From CALZFJ01 sp964459845 (lineage in GTDB: Bacteria; Bacteroidota; Bacteroidia; Bacteroidales; Muribaculaceae): a DNA stretch of 53,696 nt. Below, one piece after another: positions 35,198 through 42,488 of this stretch. The position numbers and the translations under genes were made by a program. A model generated the notes under the pieces. That model saw only the letters and a list, made by a program, of their open reading frames with translations, made no database searches and was not told the DNA's origin. The number at the start of each line of letters is the position of its first letter. Within the stretch, counting starts at the first letter, position 1. The stretch is taken from the NCBI GenBank assembly GCA_964459845.1, contig CAYWOC010000012.1, positions 1 to 53,696 of the forward strand, read 5' to 3'.

Positions 35198-35596
35198 TTA
35201 ATAAACGTAACATAAAACTTCGCCACCCACTTGTTGTGCCTTTGCTTCCTTGTTAGTCATTACACCCTTAGAAGTTGACACGATGGCAATTCCTAAACCA
35301 TTCAATACGCGTGGCATATCCTTGTAGCCTGTATATTGACGGAGACCTGGACGCGATACGCGAGTCAAGCACTTGATTGCGTTCACTTTGTCTACCGGAT
35401 CATACTTCAAGGCTATCTTGATTGTGCCTACAGGGGTCTCACCTTCTATAAACTTGTAATTAAGAATATAGCCCTTGTCAAAAAGGATTTTTGTAATTTC
35501 CTTTTTCAATTTTGAAGAAGGGATTTCAACGACTCTGTGTTGAGCCTTGATCGCATTCCTCAATCTTGTTAGATAATCTGCTATTGGATCAGTCAT
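35198..35596 (-). CDS. rpsH: 30S ribosomal protein S8
   Basis: The 132-residue 16S-binding protein starts MTDPIADYLTRLRNA and ends with the rRNA-binding signature GLGIAIVSTSKGVMTN and GGEVLCYVY. In E. coli S8 is the translational repressor of the spc operon. Here its gene is preceded by an unusual 159-nt gap containing an 18-bp hairpin, which makes local control by S8 plausible. rplF follows after 15 nt. Confidence 0.98.
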   Translation of the reverse strand: MTDPIADYLTRLRNAIKAQHRVVEIPSSKLKKEITKILFDKGYILNYKFIEGETPVGTIKIALKYDPVDKVNAIKCLTRVSRPGLRQYTGYKDMPRVLNGLGIAIVSTSKGVMTNKEAKAQQVGGEVLCYVY

Positions 35597-35612
35597 AAAA
35601 AAATTTGTTTAA

Positions 35613-35661
35613 ATTGATTCAGTGTCGCTTCCGACCTTTGCCGGCAACGATACCGAACAAT
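35613..35661 (-). promoter_or_regulatory. Long hairpin upstream of rpsH (candidate S8 regulatory element)
   Basis: In the transcribed strand, 18 base pairs form in four blocks of 4, 6, 5 and 3 bp, interrupted by one bulged U and two 1x1 mismatches, with an 8-nt loop. Two of the pairs are G-U and would be A-C mismatches on the other strand, so the fold is specific to minus-strand RNA. It ends 17 nt before the rpsH ATG and could occlude the start region. Confidence 0.55.
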
Positions 35662-35755
35662 ATTTAATACTAATGTTTCTTTTATAATTGTCTTTTTGAA
35701 AAATTTGTTTTTTCTCTTTTTTCGATTCACTCCCGGAGTGTGGGGCAGCCGATTA

Positions 35756-36025
35756 TTACCAGCTTGCCTTCTTTACTCCCGGAATCAATCCCTGTGAAGC
35801 CATCTCGCGGAACTGGATGCGTGAGATGCCGAATTGACGCATATAGCCTTTTGGACGGCCAGTCAATTTGCAACGGTTGTGCAGACGCACCACGCTTGCG
35901 TTCTTTGGTAGAAGCTGAAGAGCCTCATAGTTGCCCTCTGCCTTCAACGCTGCCTTCTTTGCAGCATATTTAGCCACGAGCTTAGCTCTCTTCACCTCAC
36001 GGGCTTTCATTGATTCTTTTGCCAT
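35756..36025 (-). CDS. rpsN: 30S ribosomal protein S14, zinc-free long form
   Basis: At 89 residues with one cysteine (NRCKLTGRPKGYMRQFGISR), this is the C-minus form, not the 61-residue zinc-ribbon form. It belongs to the 30S head. It starts 11 nt after rplE, and 159 nt of leader-like DNA separates it from rpsH downstream. Confidence 0.98.
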   Translation of the reverse strand: MAKESMKAREVKRAKLVAKYAAKKAALKAEGNYEALQLLPKNASVVRLHNRCKLTGRPKGYMRQFGISRIQFREMASQGLIPGVKKASW

Positions 36026-36036
36026 AGTTCAGTGTT

Positions 36037-36585
36037 TTATTTTTCGTTCTTAAACGGTAGTCCAAACTCTTTCAACAATGCGTATCCCTCTTCGTCGGTC
36101 TGAGCTGATGTCACGAATGTGATGTTCATACCCATCATCTTGTTCACAGAATCGATGTTGATTTCCGGGAAGATGATTTGCTCAGAGATGCCCACTGTGT
36201 AGTTGCCTCTTCCATCAAGCTTGCCGTTGATACCCTTGAAGTCGCGGATACGTGGCAATGCGATGCGGATGAAACGCTCCATGAACTCATACATGCGCTC
36301 ACGACGTAGTGTCACGCGAACACCGATAGGCATTTTCTTACGCAACTTGAAGTTTGAGATATCTTTCTTTGACAATGTTGGCACTGCCTTTTGGCCTGTG
36401 ATAGCTGTCAATTCGTTGATTGCAGTTTCAATGATCTTCTTGTCGCCAGTAGCGTCACCAAGACCTTCGTTGATGACAATCTTCAGCAGGCGAGGAATCT
36501 GCATCGTAGAAGTGTAGTTGAATTGCTTCTTCAATGCTGGAGCAATTCTCTCTTTGTAATCGTTCTTAACGGTTATTGCGCTCAT
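36037..36585 (-). CDS. rplE: 50S ribosomal protein L5
   Basis: The 182-residue 5S rRNA-binding protein of the central protuberance contacts S13. It has IPRLLKIVINEGLGDA near the N-terminus, the loop LRKKMPIGVRVTLRRERM and a C-terminal DEEGYALLKEFGLPF. Its ATG overlaps the rplX stop by one base (TAATG), a sign of translational coupling. Confidence 0.98.
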   Translation of the reverse strand: MSAITVKNDYKERIAPALKKQFNYTSTMQIPRLLKIVINEGLGDATGDKKIIETAINELTAITGQKAVPTLSKKDISNFKLRKKMPIGVRVTLRRERMYEFMERFIRIALPRIRDFKGINGKLDGRGNYTVGISEQIIFPEINIDSVNKMMGMNITFVTSAQTDEEGYALLKEFGLPFKNEK

Positions 36586-36905
36586 TATTTAATCTCCTCT
36601 CCTGATTTTTTAGAAAAACGTACTGTTGCTCCCGCCTCGTTCTTGCGACGGCCGATGCGTGTTGGCTTGCCGCTCTTTGGATCTATAAGATTCAAGTTTG
36701 AGACATGAATTGGAGCTTCCATCTTCACAATACCACCTTGTGGGTGCTTAGCGTTAGGTTTGGTACTCTTCGATACCACATTGACACCTTCTACCACTGC
36801 CTTGTTCTTATCTACAAGAACTCTTAGCACGCGGCCTTGCTTGCCACGGTCGTCACCAGCGTTAACATAAACGGTGTCACCCTTTTTGATATGCAATTTG
36901 CTCAT
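36585..36905 (-). CDS. rplX: 50S ribosomal protein L24
   Basis: This 106-residue assembly initiator protein of the 50S subunit has its KOW motif at residues 7-30 (KGDTVYVNAGDDRGKQGRVL) and the GGIVKMEAPIHVSNL strand. It lies 14 nt after rplN and its stop overlaps the rplE start. Confidence 0.98.
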   Translation of the reverse strand: MSKLHIKKGDTVYVNAGDDRGKQGRVLRVLVDKNKAVVEGVNVVSKSTKPNAKHPQGGIVKMEAPIHVSNLNLIDPKSGKPTRIGRRKNEAGATVRFSKKSGEEIK

Positions 36906-36919
36906 TACTAATTCTATTT

Positions 36920-37285
36920 TTAAAGTACTTCAGGCGCCAATGAAACTATCTTCATGTTTGTGGCACGCAATTCACGCGCTACTGGACCGAAGATACGTGT
37001 TCCACGCAACTCACCGGCATTGTTCAATAAAACACACGCATTGTCGTCGAAACGGATATATGAACCGTCGGCACGGCGCACTTCCTTCTTAGTTCTCACG
37101 ACAACAGCTTTTGATACAGTACCTTTCTTCACATCCGATGATGGGATTGCGTTCTTTACAGTAACAACAATCACGTCACCTACCGATGCATAGCGGCGGC
37201 CTGTACCACCTAATACACGGATACAAAGTACTTCCTTTGCTCCACTATTGTCTGCAACTGTTAATCGGCTTTCAGTCTGTATCAT
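36920..37285 (-). CDS. rplN: 50S ribosomal protein L14
   Basis: The 121-residue protein forms part of intersubunit bridges and docks the silencing factor RsfS. It starts MIQTESRLTVADNSGAKEV and contains VKKGTVSKAVVVRTKKEVRR and the C-terminal IFGPVARELR. Length is normal. It lies 3 nt after rpsQ. Confidence 0.98.
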   Translation of the reverse strand: MIQTESRLTVADNSGAKEVLCIRVLGGTGRRYASVGDVIVVTVKNAIPSSDVKKGTVSKAVVVRTKKEVRRADGSYIRFDDNACVLLNNAGELRGTRIFGPVARELRATNMKIVSLAPEVL

Positions 37286-37288
37286 TTT

Positions 37289-37546
37289 TTACTTAACTTT
37301 TTCGATTATTTCTACTAATCTCCATCTCTTTGTTTTGCTCAAAGGACGAGTTTCCATCAATCTCACTGTGTCGCCTACGCTACACTCATTCTTCTCGTCA
37401 TGAGCATGGTACTTCTTTGTCTTATTGACAAACTTACCATAGATTGGGTGTTTCTCCTTCCACTTGATAGTAACAGTGATAGTCTTGTCACCCTTGTTGC
37501 TGGATACAACCCCAACTCTTTCTTTTCTTAGATTTCTTTTTTCCAT
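37289..37546 (-). CDS. rpsQ: 30S ribosomal protein S17
   Basis: The 85-residue OB-fold protein binds the 5' domain of 16S rRNA early in assembly. Markers are RKERVGVVSSNKGDKTITV, KFVNKTKKYHAHDE and VRLMETRPLSKTKRWRLVE. It lies 15 nt after rpmC and 3 nt before rplN. Confidence 0.98.
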   Translation of the reverse strand: MEKRNLRKERVGVVSSNKGDKTITVTIKWKEKHPIYGKFVNKTKKYHAHDEKNECSVGDTVRLMETRPLSKTKRWRLVEIIEKVK

Positions 37547-37561
37547 TTCTAAACTTGGGGA

Positions 37562-37759
37562 TTATTTAATTTTTAGCTCGCGAGCGCGCAACTCAGTTTT
37601 CATTCTCGCAATCATACGACGATCCTTTGTAATCTGTGCTGGGTTATCAAGAGGAGTGATCGAGTGATTGATTTTTGTCTGGAGGTATTCCTTCTCGGCA
37701 ACTTCCAATCTTTCCTTAAGCTCTTTGTCGCTTAGTTCTTTTATTTCTTCCTTCTTCAT
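37562..37759 (-). CDS. rpmC: 50S ribosomal protein L29
   Basis: The 65-residue two-helix protein sits at the exit tunnel. It starts MKKEEIKELSDKELKERL and ends RRMIARMKTELRARE. The frame extends two codons further up to a GTG at 37765. The ATG at 37759 is preferred because it matches the family N-terminus and leaves 9 nt after the rplP stop. Confidence 0.96.
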   Translation of the reverse strand: MKKEEIKELSDKELKERLEVAEKEYLQTKINHSITPLDNPAQITKDRRMIARMKTELRARELKIK

Positions 37760-37768
37760 AATCACTTA

Positions 37769-38200
37769 TTAGACATTTTGAGATTCATCATAATCGCGGC
37801 GCACTACAAATTTAGTTGTCACTGGCAACTTTTGTGCAGCAAGGCGAAGTGCCTCTTTTGCTATTTCGTAGCTTACGCCTTCTACTTCTATCAACATACG
37901 ACCTGGAGTAACTGGTGCTACGAAGCCTTCTGGAGCTCCCTTACCTTTACCCATACGTACATCCGCTGGCTTCTTAGTGATTGGCTTGTCAGGGAAGATT
38001 CTGATCCAAATCTGACCCTCACGCTGCATATAACGTGTCACTGCCACACGAGCTGCCTCTATCTGACGTGCAGTGATCCATTTTGTCTGAAGGGTCTTAA
38101 TTCCGAACGAACCGAAAGCCAGTTGGTCACCGCGGTGAGCGAAACCTTTGCTTACGCCTTTTTGCGGTCTTCTAAATTTAACTTTTTTTGGTTGTAACAT
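37769..38200 (-). CDS. rplP: 50S ribosomal protein L16
   Basis: The 143-residue protein near the A-site tRNA elbow and peptidyl transferase region begins MLQPKKVKFRRPQKGVSKG. It has WITARQIEAARVAVTRYMQR, KPADVRMGKGKGAPEGFVA and PGRMLIEVEGVSYE. Length is normal. It lies 21 nt after rpsC. Confidence 0.98.
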   Translation of the reverse strand: MLQPKKVKFRRPQKGVSKGFAHRGDQLAFGSFGIKTLQTKWITARQIEAARVAVTRYMQREGQIWIRIFPDKPITKKPADVRMGKGKGAPEGFVAPVTPGRMLIEVEGVSYEIAKEALRLAAQKLPVTTKFVVRRDYDESQNV

Positions 38201-38221
38201 TGTTCTGAATTTTCAAGTCGA

Positions 38222-38950
38222 TTAACGATTGTTCTTTTTGTTTCTGAAACCACCTTTGCGTGATCCGTTGTTGTTGCCACGGCCTTCCTTAGCATTGTTG
38301 GTGAATGAAGGCGCAAGGTCTTTCTTTCCATAAACCTCGCCACGGCAAATCCACACCTTGATACCGATGATGCCGACCTTGGTCAATGCCTCTACAAGAG
38401 CATAGTCGATGTCTGCGCGGAGCGTGTGAAGTGGAGTACGTCCTTCCTTGAACATCTCAGAGCGAGCCATTTCTGCGCCGTTAAGACGACCGCTGACCTG
38501 CACCTTGATACCCTCGGCTCCCATACGCATTGTAGAAGCCACCGCCATCTTCACTGCACGGCGATAAGCAATCTTGCCTTCCACTTGGCGTGCGATGTTG
38601 GCTGCTACGATTTGTGCGTCGAGTTCTGGGCGTTTTACCTCGTAGATGTTGATTTGAACATCCTTGTCGGTAACTTTCTTCAACTCCTCTTTCAACTTGT
38701 CAACTTCCTGTCCTCCCTTACCGATAATCATACCAGGACGTGAAGTGCAGACAGTGATAGTGACCAATTTAAGAGTTCTCTCAATTACAATGCGAGATAC
38801 ACTTGCATTAGCTAAACGTGCGCTAAGATACTTGCGGATTTTGCTGTCCTCAAGCAAAGTATCTCCATAATTCTTTCCACCATACCAGTTGGAATCCCAA
38901 CCTCTGATGATACCTAAGCGATTGCTTATAGGGTTAACTTTTTGTCCCAT
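38222..38950 (-). CDS. rpsC: 30S ribosomal protein S3
   Basis: The 242-residue protein lines the mRNA entry tunnel. It has MGQKVNPISNRLGIIRGWDS at the N-terminus, a type II KH domain with the GMIIGKGGQEVDKL loop (about 78-91) and a C-terminal domain with VSGRLNGAEMARSE and KVWICRGEVYG. The tail is basic and Asn/Gly-rich. It lies 2 nt after rplV. Confidence 0.98.
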   Translation of the reverse strand: MGQKVNPISNRLGIIRGWDSNWYGGKNYGDTLLEDSKIRKYLSARLANASVSRIVIERTLKLVTITVCTSRPGMIIGKGGQEVDKLKEELKKVTDKDVQINIYEVKRPELDAQIVAANIARQVEGKIAYRRAVKMAVASTMRMGAEGIKVQVSGRLNGAEMARSEMFKEGRTPLHTLRADIDYALVEALTKVGIIGIKVWICRGEVYGKKDLAPSFTNNAKEGRGNNNGSRKGGFRNKKNNR

Positions 38951-38952
38951 CT

Positions 38953-39372
38953 TTATGCGTCCTGTTTAGCGTTATTAGTAGTTTCAATTGTATCGACGAA
39001 CAATGTTACATGGTTCGAACGTTTACGTATTCTATATCCTCTACCTTGAGGTGCTGTGCGAAGGCGTTTCAACATTGGTGCGCAATCCACGAAGATTGTC
39101 TTGATGTATAGTTCGCCATTCTCAGCTTTTCTTTCATTCTTTTGCTCCCAGTTTGCGATGGCAGAGCGAAGAAGCTTTTCAACCTTGGCTGCAGCTTCCT
39201 TATTTGAGAACTTCAGCAGACCCAAAGCGTGGAACACTTCCTTGCCACGTACCATATCGGCTACCAAGCGCATCTTGCGTGGTGAAGAAGGCACGTTTTT
39301 CAACTTAGCAAAGCTAAGAGGCTTTTGAGCTGCCTTTATCATTTCGGCTGATTCTCTTTTTCTTTTACCCAT
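38953..39372 (-). CDS. rplV: 50S ribosomal protein L22
   Basis: L22 lines the narrow part of the exit tunnel with L4. At 139 residues it is longer than the 110 of E. coli because of a basic N-terminal stretch and a short tail. Core markers are SPRKMRLVADMVRGKEV and the tunnel hairpin with RLRTAPQGRGYRIRKR. It is 48 nt after rpsS and 2 nt before rpsC. Confidence 0.97.
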   Translation of the reverse strand: MGKRKRESAEMIKAAQKPLSFAKLKNVPSSPRKMRLVADMVRGKEVFHALGLLKFSNKEAAAKVEKLLRSAIANWEQKNERKAENGELYIKTIFVDCAPMLKRLRTAPQGRGYRIRKRSNHVTLFVDTIETTNNAKQDA

Positions 39373-39420
39373 TGTATTTTAATTCTTTTTTGTCAAAAAT
39401 TTTTATATCCCGGGCCCTGA

Positions 39421-39690
39421 TTATTTTTTCTTGTTACCGCCGTGTCCACGGAAAGTACGTGTTAGCGCAAATTCGCCAAGCTTGTGACCTACCATATTCT
39501 CGGTAACATAAACGGGAATAAATTTATTACCATTGTGTACTGCGAAAGTGTGACCTACGAAGTCTGGTGAAATCATCGATGCACGAGACCATGTCTTGAT
39601 TACCGATTTCTTTCCGCTCTCTTCCATTGCGGCAACTTTCTTCTCCAGCTTAACACTGATATATGGGCCTTTTTTTAATGATCGACTCAT
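39421..39690 (-). CDS. rpsS: 30S ribosomal protein S19
   Basis: The 89-residue 30S head protein is bound to S13. It starts MSRSLKKGPYISVKLEKKV and has IKTWSRASMISPDFVGHT, VYVTENMVGHKLGEF and a C-terminal FRGHGGNKKK. Length is normal. It lies 19 nt after rplB. Confidence 0.98.
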   Translation of the reverse strand: MSRSLKKGPYISVKLEKKVAAMEESGKKSVIKTWSRASMISPDFVGHTFAVHNGNKFIPVYVTENMVGHKLGEFALTRTFRGHGGNKKK

Positions 39691-39709
39691 AGTTTAACAA
39701 TTAATCAAA

Positions 39710-40534
39710 TTACTTTTTCCTTCTTTCAATTATGTACTTAGAAGATTGCTTCTTAGGACGACGTGTCTTCAAGCCCTTAGCGTAAAGACCCTTGCGTGAT
39801 CTTGGATGTCCTCCTGATTGACGACCTTCACCACCACCCATTGGGTGATCTACTGGGTTCATTACAACACCACGGTTGTGCGGGCGACGACCCAACCAGC
39901 GTGAACGTCCCGCTTTTCCTGAACGCTCCAATGCGTGGTCACTGTTGCCAACTACACCTACTGTAGCCTTGCATGCTGCCAAGATTTTTCTTGTCTCTCC
40001 TGAAGGCAATTTGACAATTGCATAATCTCCTTCTCTCGAAGTCAATTGAGCGAATGTTCCGGCACTGCGAGCCATAAATGCTCCTTGACCTGGACGAAGC
40101 TCAATGTTGTGAATTAAAGTACCAACAGGTATTTTGCTTAGTGGAAGTGCATTGCCCACTTCTGGAGCAACGTCTGGTCCACTTACTACTGTAGCGCCAA
40201 CTTCAAGTCCGTTGGGTGCAATAATATATGCCTTAGCGCCATCTACATAGTAAAGCAATGCGATACGAGCAGAACGGTTTGGGTCATACTCTATCGACTT
40301 TACTACAGCTGGCACACCGTCTTTTGTTCTCTTGAAGTCGATAATACGGTATTTACGCTTGTGGCCGCCTCCCATGTAACGCATAGTGCGGTGGCCCTCG
40401 TTGTTACGACCGCCTGTAGATTTCTTACCGACTGTAAGAGATTTTTCTGGTGTACGTGCAGTGATGTTATCAAATACACCAATAACCTTGTGTCTTTGCC
40501 CCGGTGTTGTGGGCTTCAATTTTCTTACTGCCAT
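39710..40534 (-). CDS. rplB: 50S ribosomal protein L2
   Basis: This primary 23S-binding protein near the peptidyl transferase centre has 274 residues. It has RNNEGHRTMRYMGGGHKRKYR and the C-terminal loop VVMNPVDHPMGGGEGRQ, which includes the conserved histidine that reaches towards the catalytic centre. It lies 6 nt after rplW. Confidence 0.98.
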   Translation of the reverse strand: MAVRKLKPTTPGQRHKVIGVFDNITARTPEKSLTVGKKSTGGRNNEGHRTMRYMGGGHKRKYRIIDFKRTKDGVPAVVKSIEYDPNRSARIALLYYVDGAKAYIIAPNGLEVGATVVSGPDVAPEVGNALPLSKIPVGTLIHNIELRPGQGAFMARSAGTFAQLTSREGDYAIVKLPSGETRKILAACKATVGVVGNSDHALERSGKAGRSRWLGRRPHNRGVVMNPVDHPMGGGEGRQSGGHPRSRKGLYAKGLKTRRPKKQSSKYIIERRKK

Positions 40535-40540
40535 TTCTTA

Positions 40541-40831
40541 TTATATATTGCTATAAAAATTTATAGTTTCACCTTCAGCAAGTGTCACTACAGCCTTCTT
40601 GAACGCAGCAACCTTTCCGTTGATGAGTCCAGCCTTGGTGTAGCGAGACTTTCTTTTGCCATCATACTTCATGGTGTTCACCGAAGTTACCTTCACACCA
40701 TAAAGCTGCTCTACAAGTGACTTGATTTGATACTTGTTGGCATCAGGAGATACCTTGAATGTATAACGGTTAAGCTTCTCGCTGATAGCGTTAGCCTTCT
40801 CTGTTACTATTGGTTTAATCATTATATTCAT
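40541..40831 (-). CDS. rplW: 50S ribosomal protein L23
   Basis: The 96-residue protein at the tunnel exit docks trigger factor and SRP. It starts MNIMIKPIVTEKANAISEK and contains the loop KYQIKSLVEQLYGVKVTSVN followed by the basic hairpin KRKSRYTKAG. It lies 20 nt after rplD and 6 nt before rplB. Confidence 0.98.
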   Translation of the reverse strand: MNIMIKPIVTEKANAISEKLNRYTFKVSPDANKYQIKSLVEQLYGVKVTSVNTMKYDGKRKSRYTKAGLINGKVAAFKKAVVTLAEGETINFYSNI

Positions 40832-40851
40832 CTGTTATACCTCCTTTTTCA

Positions 40852-41475
40852 TTAAAAATTATTCACAACTGCAACTGCGCTTTCGCTCATCACTATCACC
40901 TTGTTGTCAAGGATCTTGAATGTATTGAGGTCTGACGCAGTCATTATATTCACGTTCTGAATATTACGAGCCGACAAATATACGTTTTTATTTTGGTCTG
41001 CTAAAACTAAAAGTGCTTTCTTGTCAGCAATTTTAAGATTATTAGCAAACTTTACAAATTCTTTAGTCTTTGGGGCCTCAAAAGTGAAGTCTTCGACAAC
41101 TACAATCTGATTATCCTGAGCCTTGAATGTCAATGCTGATTTGCGTGCCAATTCCTTTACTTTCTTGTTGAGCTTGAAGCGATAGTCACGAGGACGCGGA
41201 CCGAATACGCGGCCACCACCTACCAATAGCGGTGAGTTGATGTCACCTCGACGTGCGCCGCCGCCGCCTTTTTGCTTACCAAGTTTGCGAGTACTTCCTG
41301 ATACCTCGCTTCTCTCTTTAGACTTGTGAGTTCCTTGACGCTGGTTAGCCAAGAACTGCTTTACATCAAGATAGACGACATGCTCGTTTGCGTTATCGAT
41401 TGCGAAAACAGCATCGTTTAGTGTCACCTTCTTGCCTGTATCTTCACCTTTAATATTATATACTGCGAGTTCCAT
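40852..41475 (-). CDS. rplD: 50S ribosomal protein L4
   Basis: The 207-residue protein has a long central loop (about 45-100, GTHKSKERSEVSGSTRKLGK to GRVFGPRPRDY) that enters the exit tunnel. The globular domain begins and ends the chain. In E. coli L4 represses its own operon; no such leader is visible here. Its ATG overlaps the rplC stop by one base. Confidence 0.98.
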   Translation of the reverse strand: MELAVYNIKGEDTGKKVTLNDAVFAIDNANEHVVYLDVKQFLANQRQGTHKSKERSEVSGSTRKLGKQKGGGGARRGDINSPLLVGGGRVFGPRPRDYRFKLNKKVKELARKSALTFKAQDNQIVVVEDFTFEAPKTKEFVKFANNLKIADKKALLVLADQNKNVYLSARNIQNVNIMTASDLNTFKILDNKVIVMSESAVAVVNNF

Positions 41476-42095
41476 TATTTTACGATTTGAACGATTGAAC
41501 CTTTACATCCCGGAATAGAACCCTTTAGCAATAGCAAGTTGTTCTCCGGCAAAACTTTAATAACTCGAAGATTCTCGATAGTCACGCGCTCATTACCCAT
41601 GTGTCCTGCCATACGCATTCCTTTGAACACCTTTGCTGGATATGAACATGCACCGATAGAACCCGGAGCGCGCAAGCGGTCGTCCTGACCGTGTGTTGAT
41701 TGTCCTACACCACCGAATCCATGACGCTTTACTACACCTTGGTAGCCGTGACCCTTTGAAGTTCCTACTACATCAACGAAGTCCTCGTCGGCGAATAGGT
41801 CGCTTACTGTGATTGTGTCTCCAAGTTTGTGTTCGCCTTCAAAGTCTTTGAACTCGGCCAAGTATCTTTGTGGGTTTACTCCTGCTTTCTTGAAGTGACC
41901 AGCTTCTGGTTTAGTTGTGTGCTTCTCCTTCTTCTCTTGGAAGCCGAGCTGCAAAGCCTCGTAGCCGTCGTTTTCGATTGTCTTCACCTGAGTAACTACA
42001 CAAGGACCTACTTCGATAACAGTGCACGGAATATTTTTACCGTCGGCACTGAATACGGATGTCATTCCGATTTTCTTTCCTAATAATCCTGGCAT
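41475..42095 (-). CDS. rplC: 50S ribosomal protein L3
   Basis: The 206-residue protein is one of the earliest 50S assembly proteins. It starts MPGLLGKKIGMTSVFSADG and has KGHGYQGVVKRHGFGGVGQ, SIGACSYPAKVFKGMRMAGHMG and a final SIPGCKGSIVQIVK. It follows rpsJ by 64 nt and its stop overlaps rplD by one base (TAATG). Confidence 0.98.
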   Translation of the reverse strand: MPGLLGKKIGMTSVFSADGKNIPCTVIEVGPCVVTQVKTIENDGYEALQLGFQEKKEKHTTKPEAGHFKKAGVNPQRYLAEFKDFEGEHKLGDTITVSDLFADEDFVDVVGTSKGHGYQGVVKRHGFGGVGQSTHGQDDRLRAPGSIGACSYPAKVFKGMRMAGHMGNERVTIENLRVIKVLPENNLLLLKGSIPGCKGSIVQIVK

Positions 42096-42159
42096 TTCTC
42101 TTTAATTTTTTAATGTTCTTTTGATCACTTTGTTAATTCAATAATTCTGTGCAGAGCTA

Positions 42160-42465
42160 TTACACCTTAATCTCTACTGCTACGCCGCTTGGCAACTCAA
42201 GCTTCATAAGTGCATCGACGGTCTTTGCTGTTGAGCTGTAGATGTCGATTAGACGCTTGAATGAAGACAATTGGAATTGTTCGCGTGACTTCTTGTTCAC
42301 GAATGTCGAACGGTTCACAGTGAAGATTCTTTTGTGAGTGGGAAGTGGAATTGGTCCACTTACCACTGCACCTGTAGCCTTCACAGTCTTAACAATCTTC
42401 TCAGCCGACTTATCGACCAAGTTGTGATCGTAAGATTTTAATTTAATTCTGATTTTTTGGCTCAT
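42160..42465 (-). CDS. rpsJ: 30S ribosomal protein S10
   Basis: The 101-residue protein of the 30S head also doubles as NusE, partner of NusB and NusG in antitermination. Markers are IRIKLKSYDHNLVDKSAEKI, VSGPIPLPTHKRIFTVNRS and KSREQFQL. It lies 23 nt after fusA and heads the S10 portion of the run. Confidence 0.98.
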   Translation of the reverse strand: MSQKIRIKLKSYDHNLVDKSAEKIVKTVKATGAVVSGPIPLPTHKRIFTVNRSTFVNKKSREQFQLSSFKRLIDIYSSTAKTVDALMKLELPSGVAVEIKV

Positions 42466-42488
42466 ATTATTTTATAATGAATATTTTT

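Noticed and set aside
39373..39420. GGGCCCGGG and AAAAATTTTT palindromes between rpsS and rplV
   Set aside because: Too short and unconnected to form a regulatory stem or a terminator within a 48-nt gap of an active operon.
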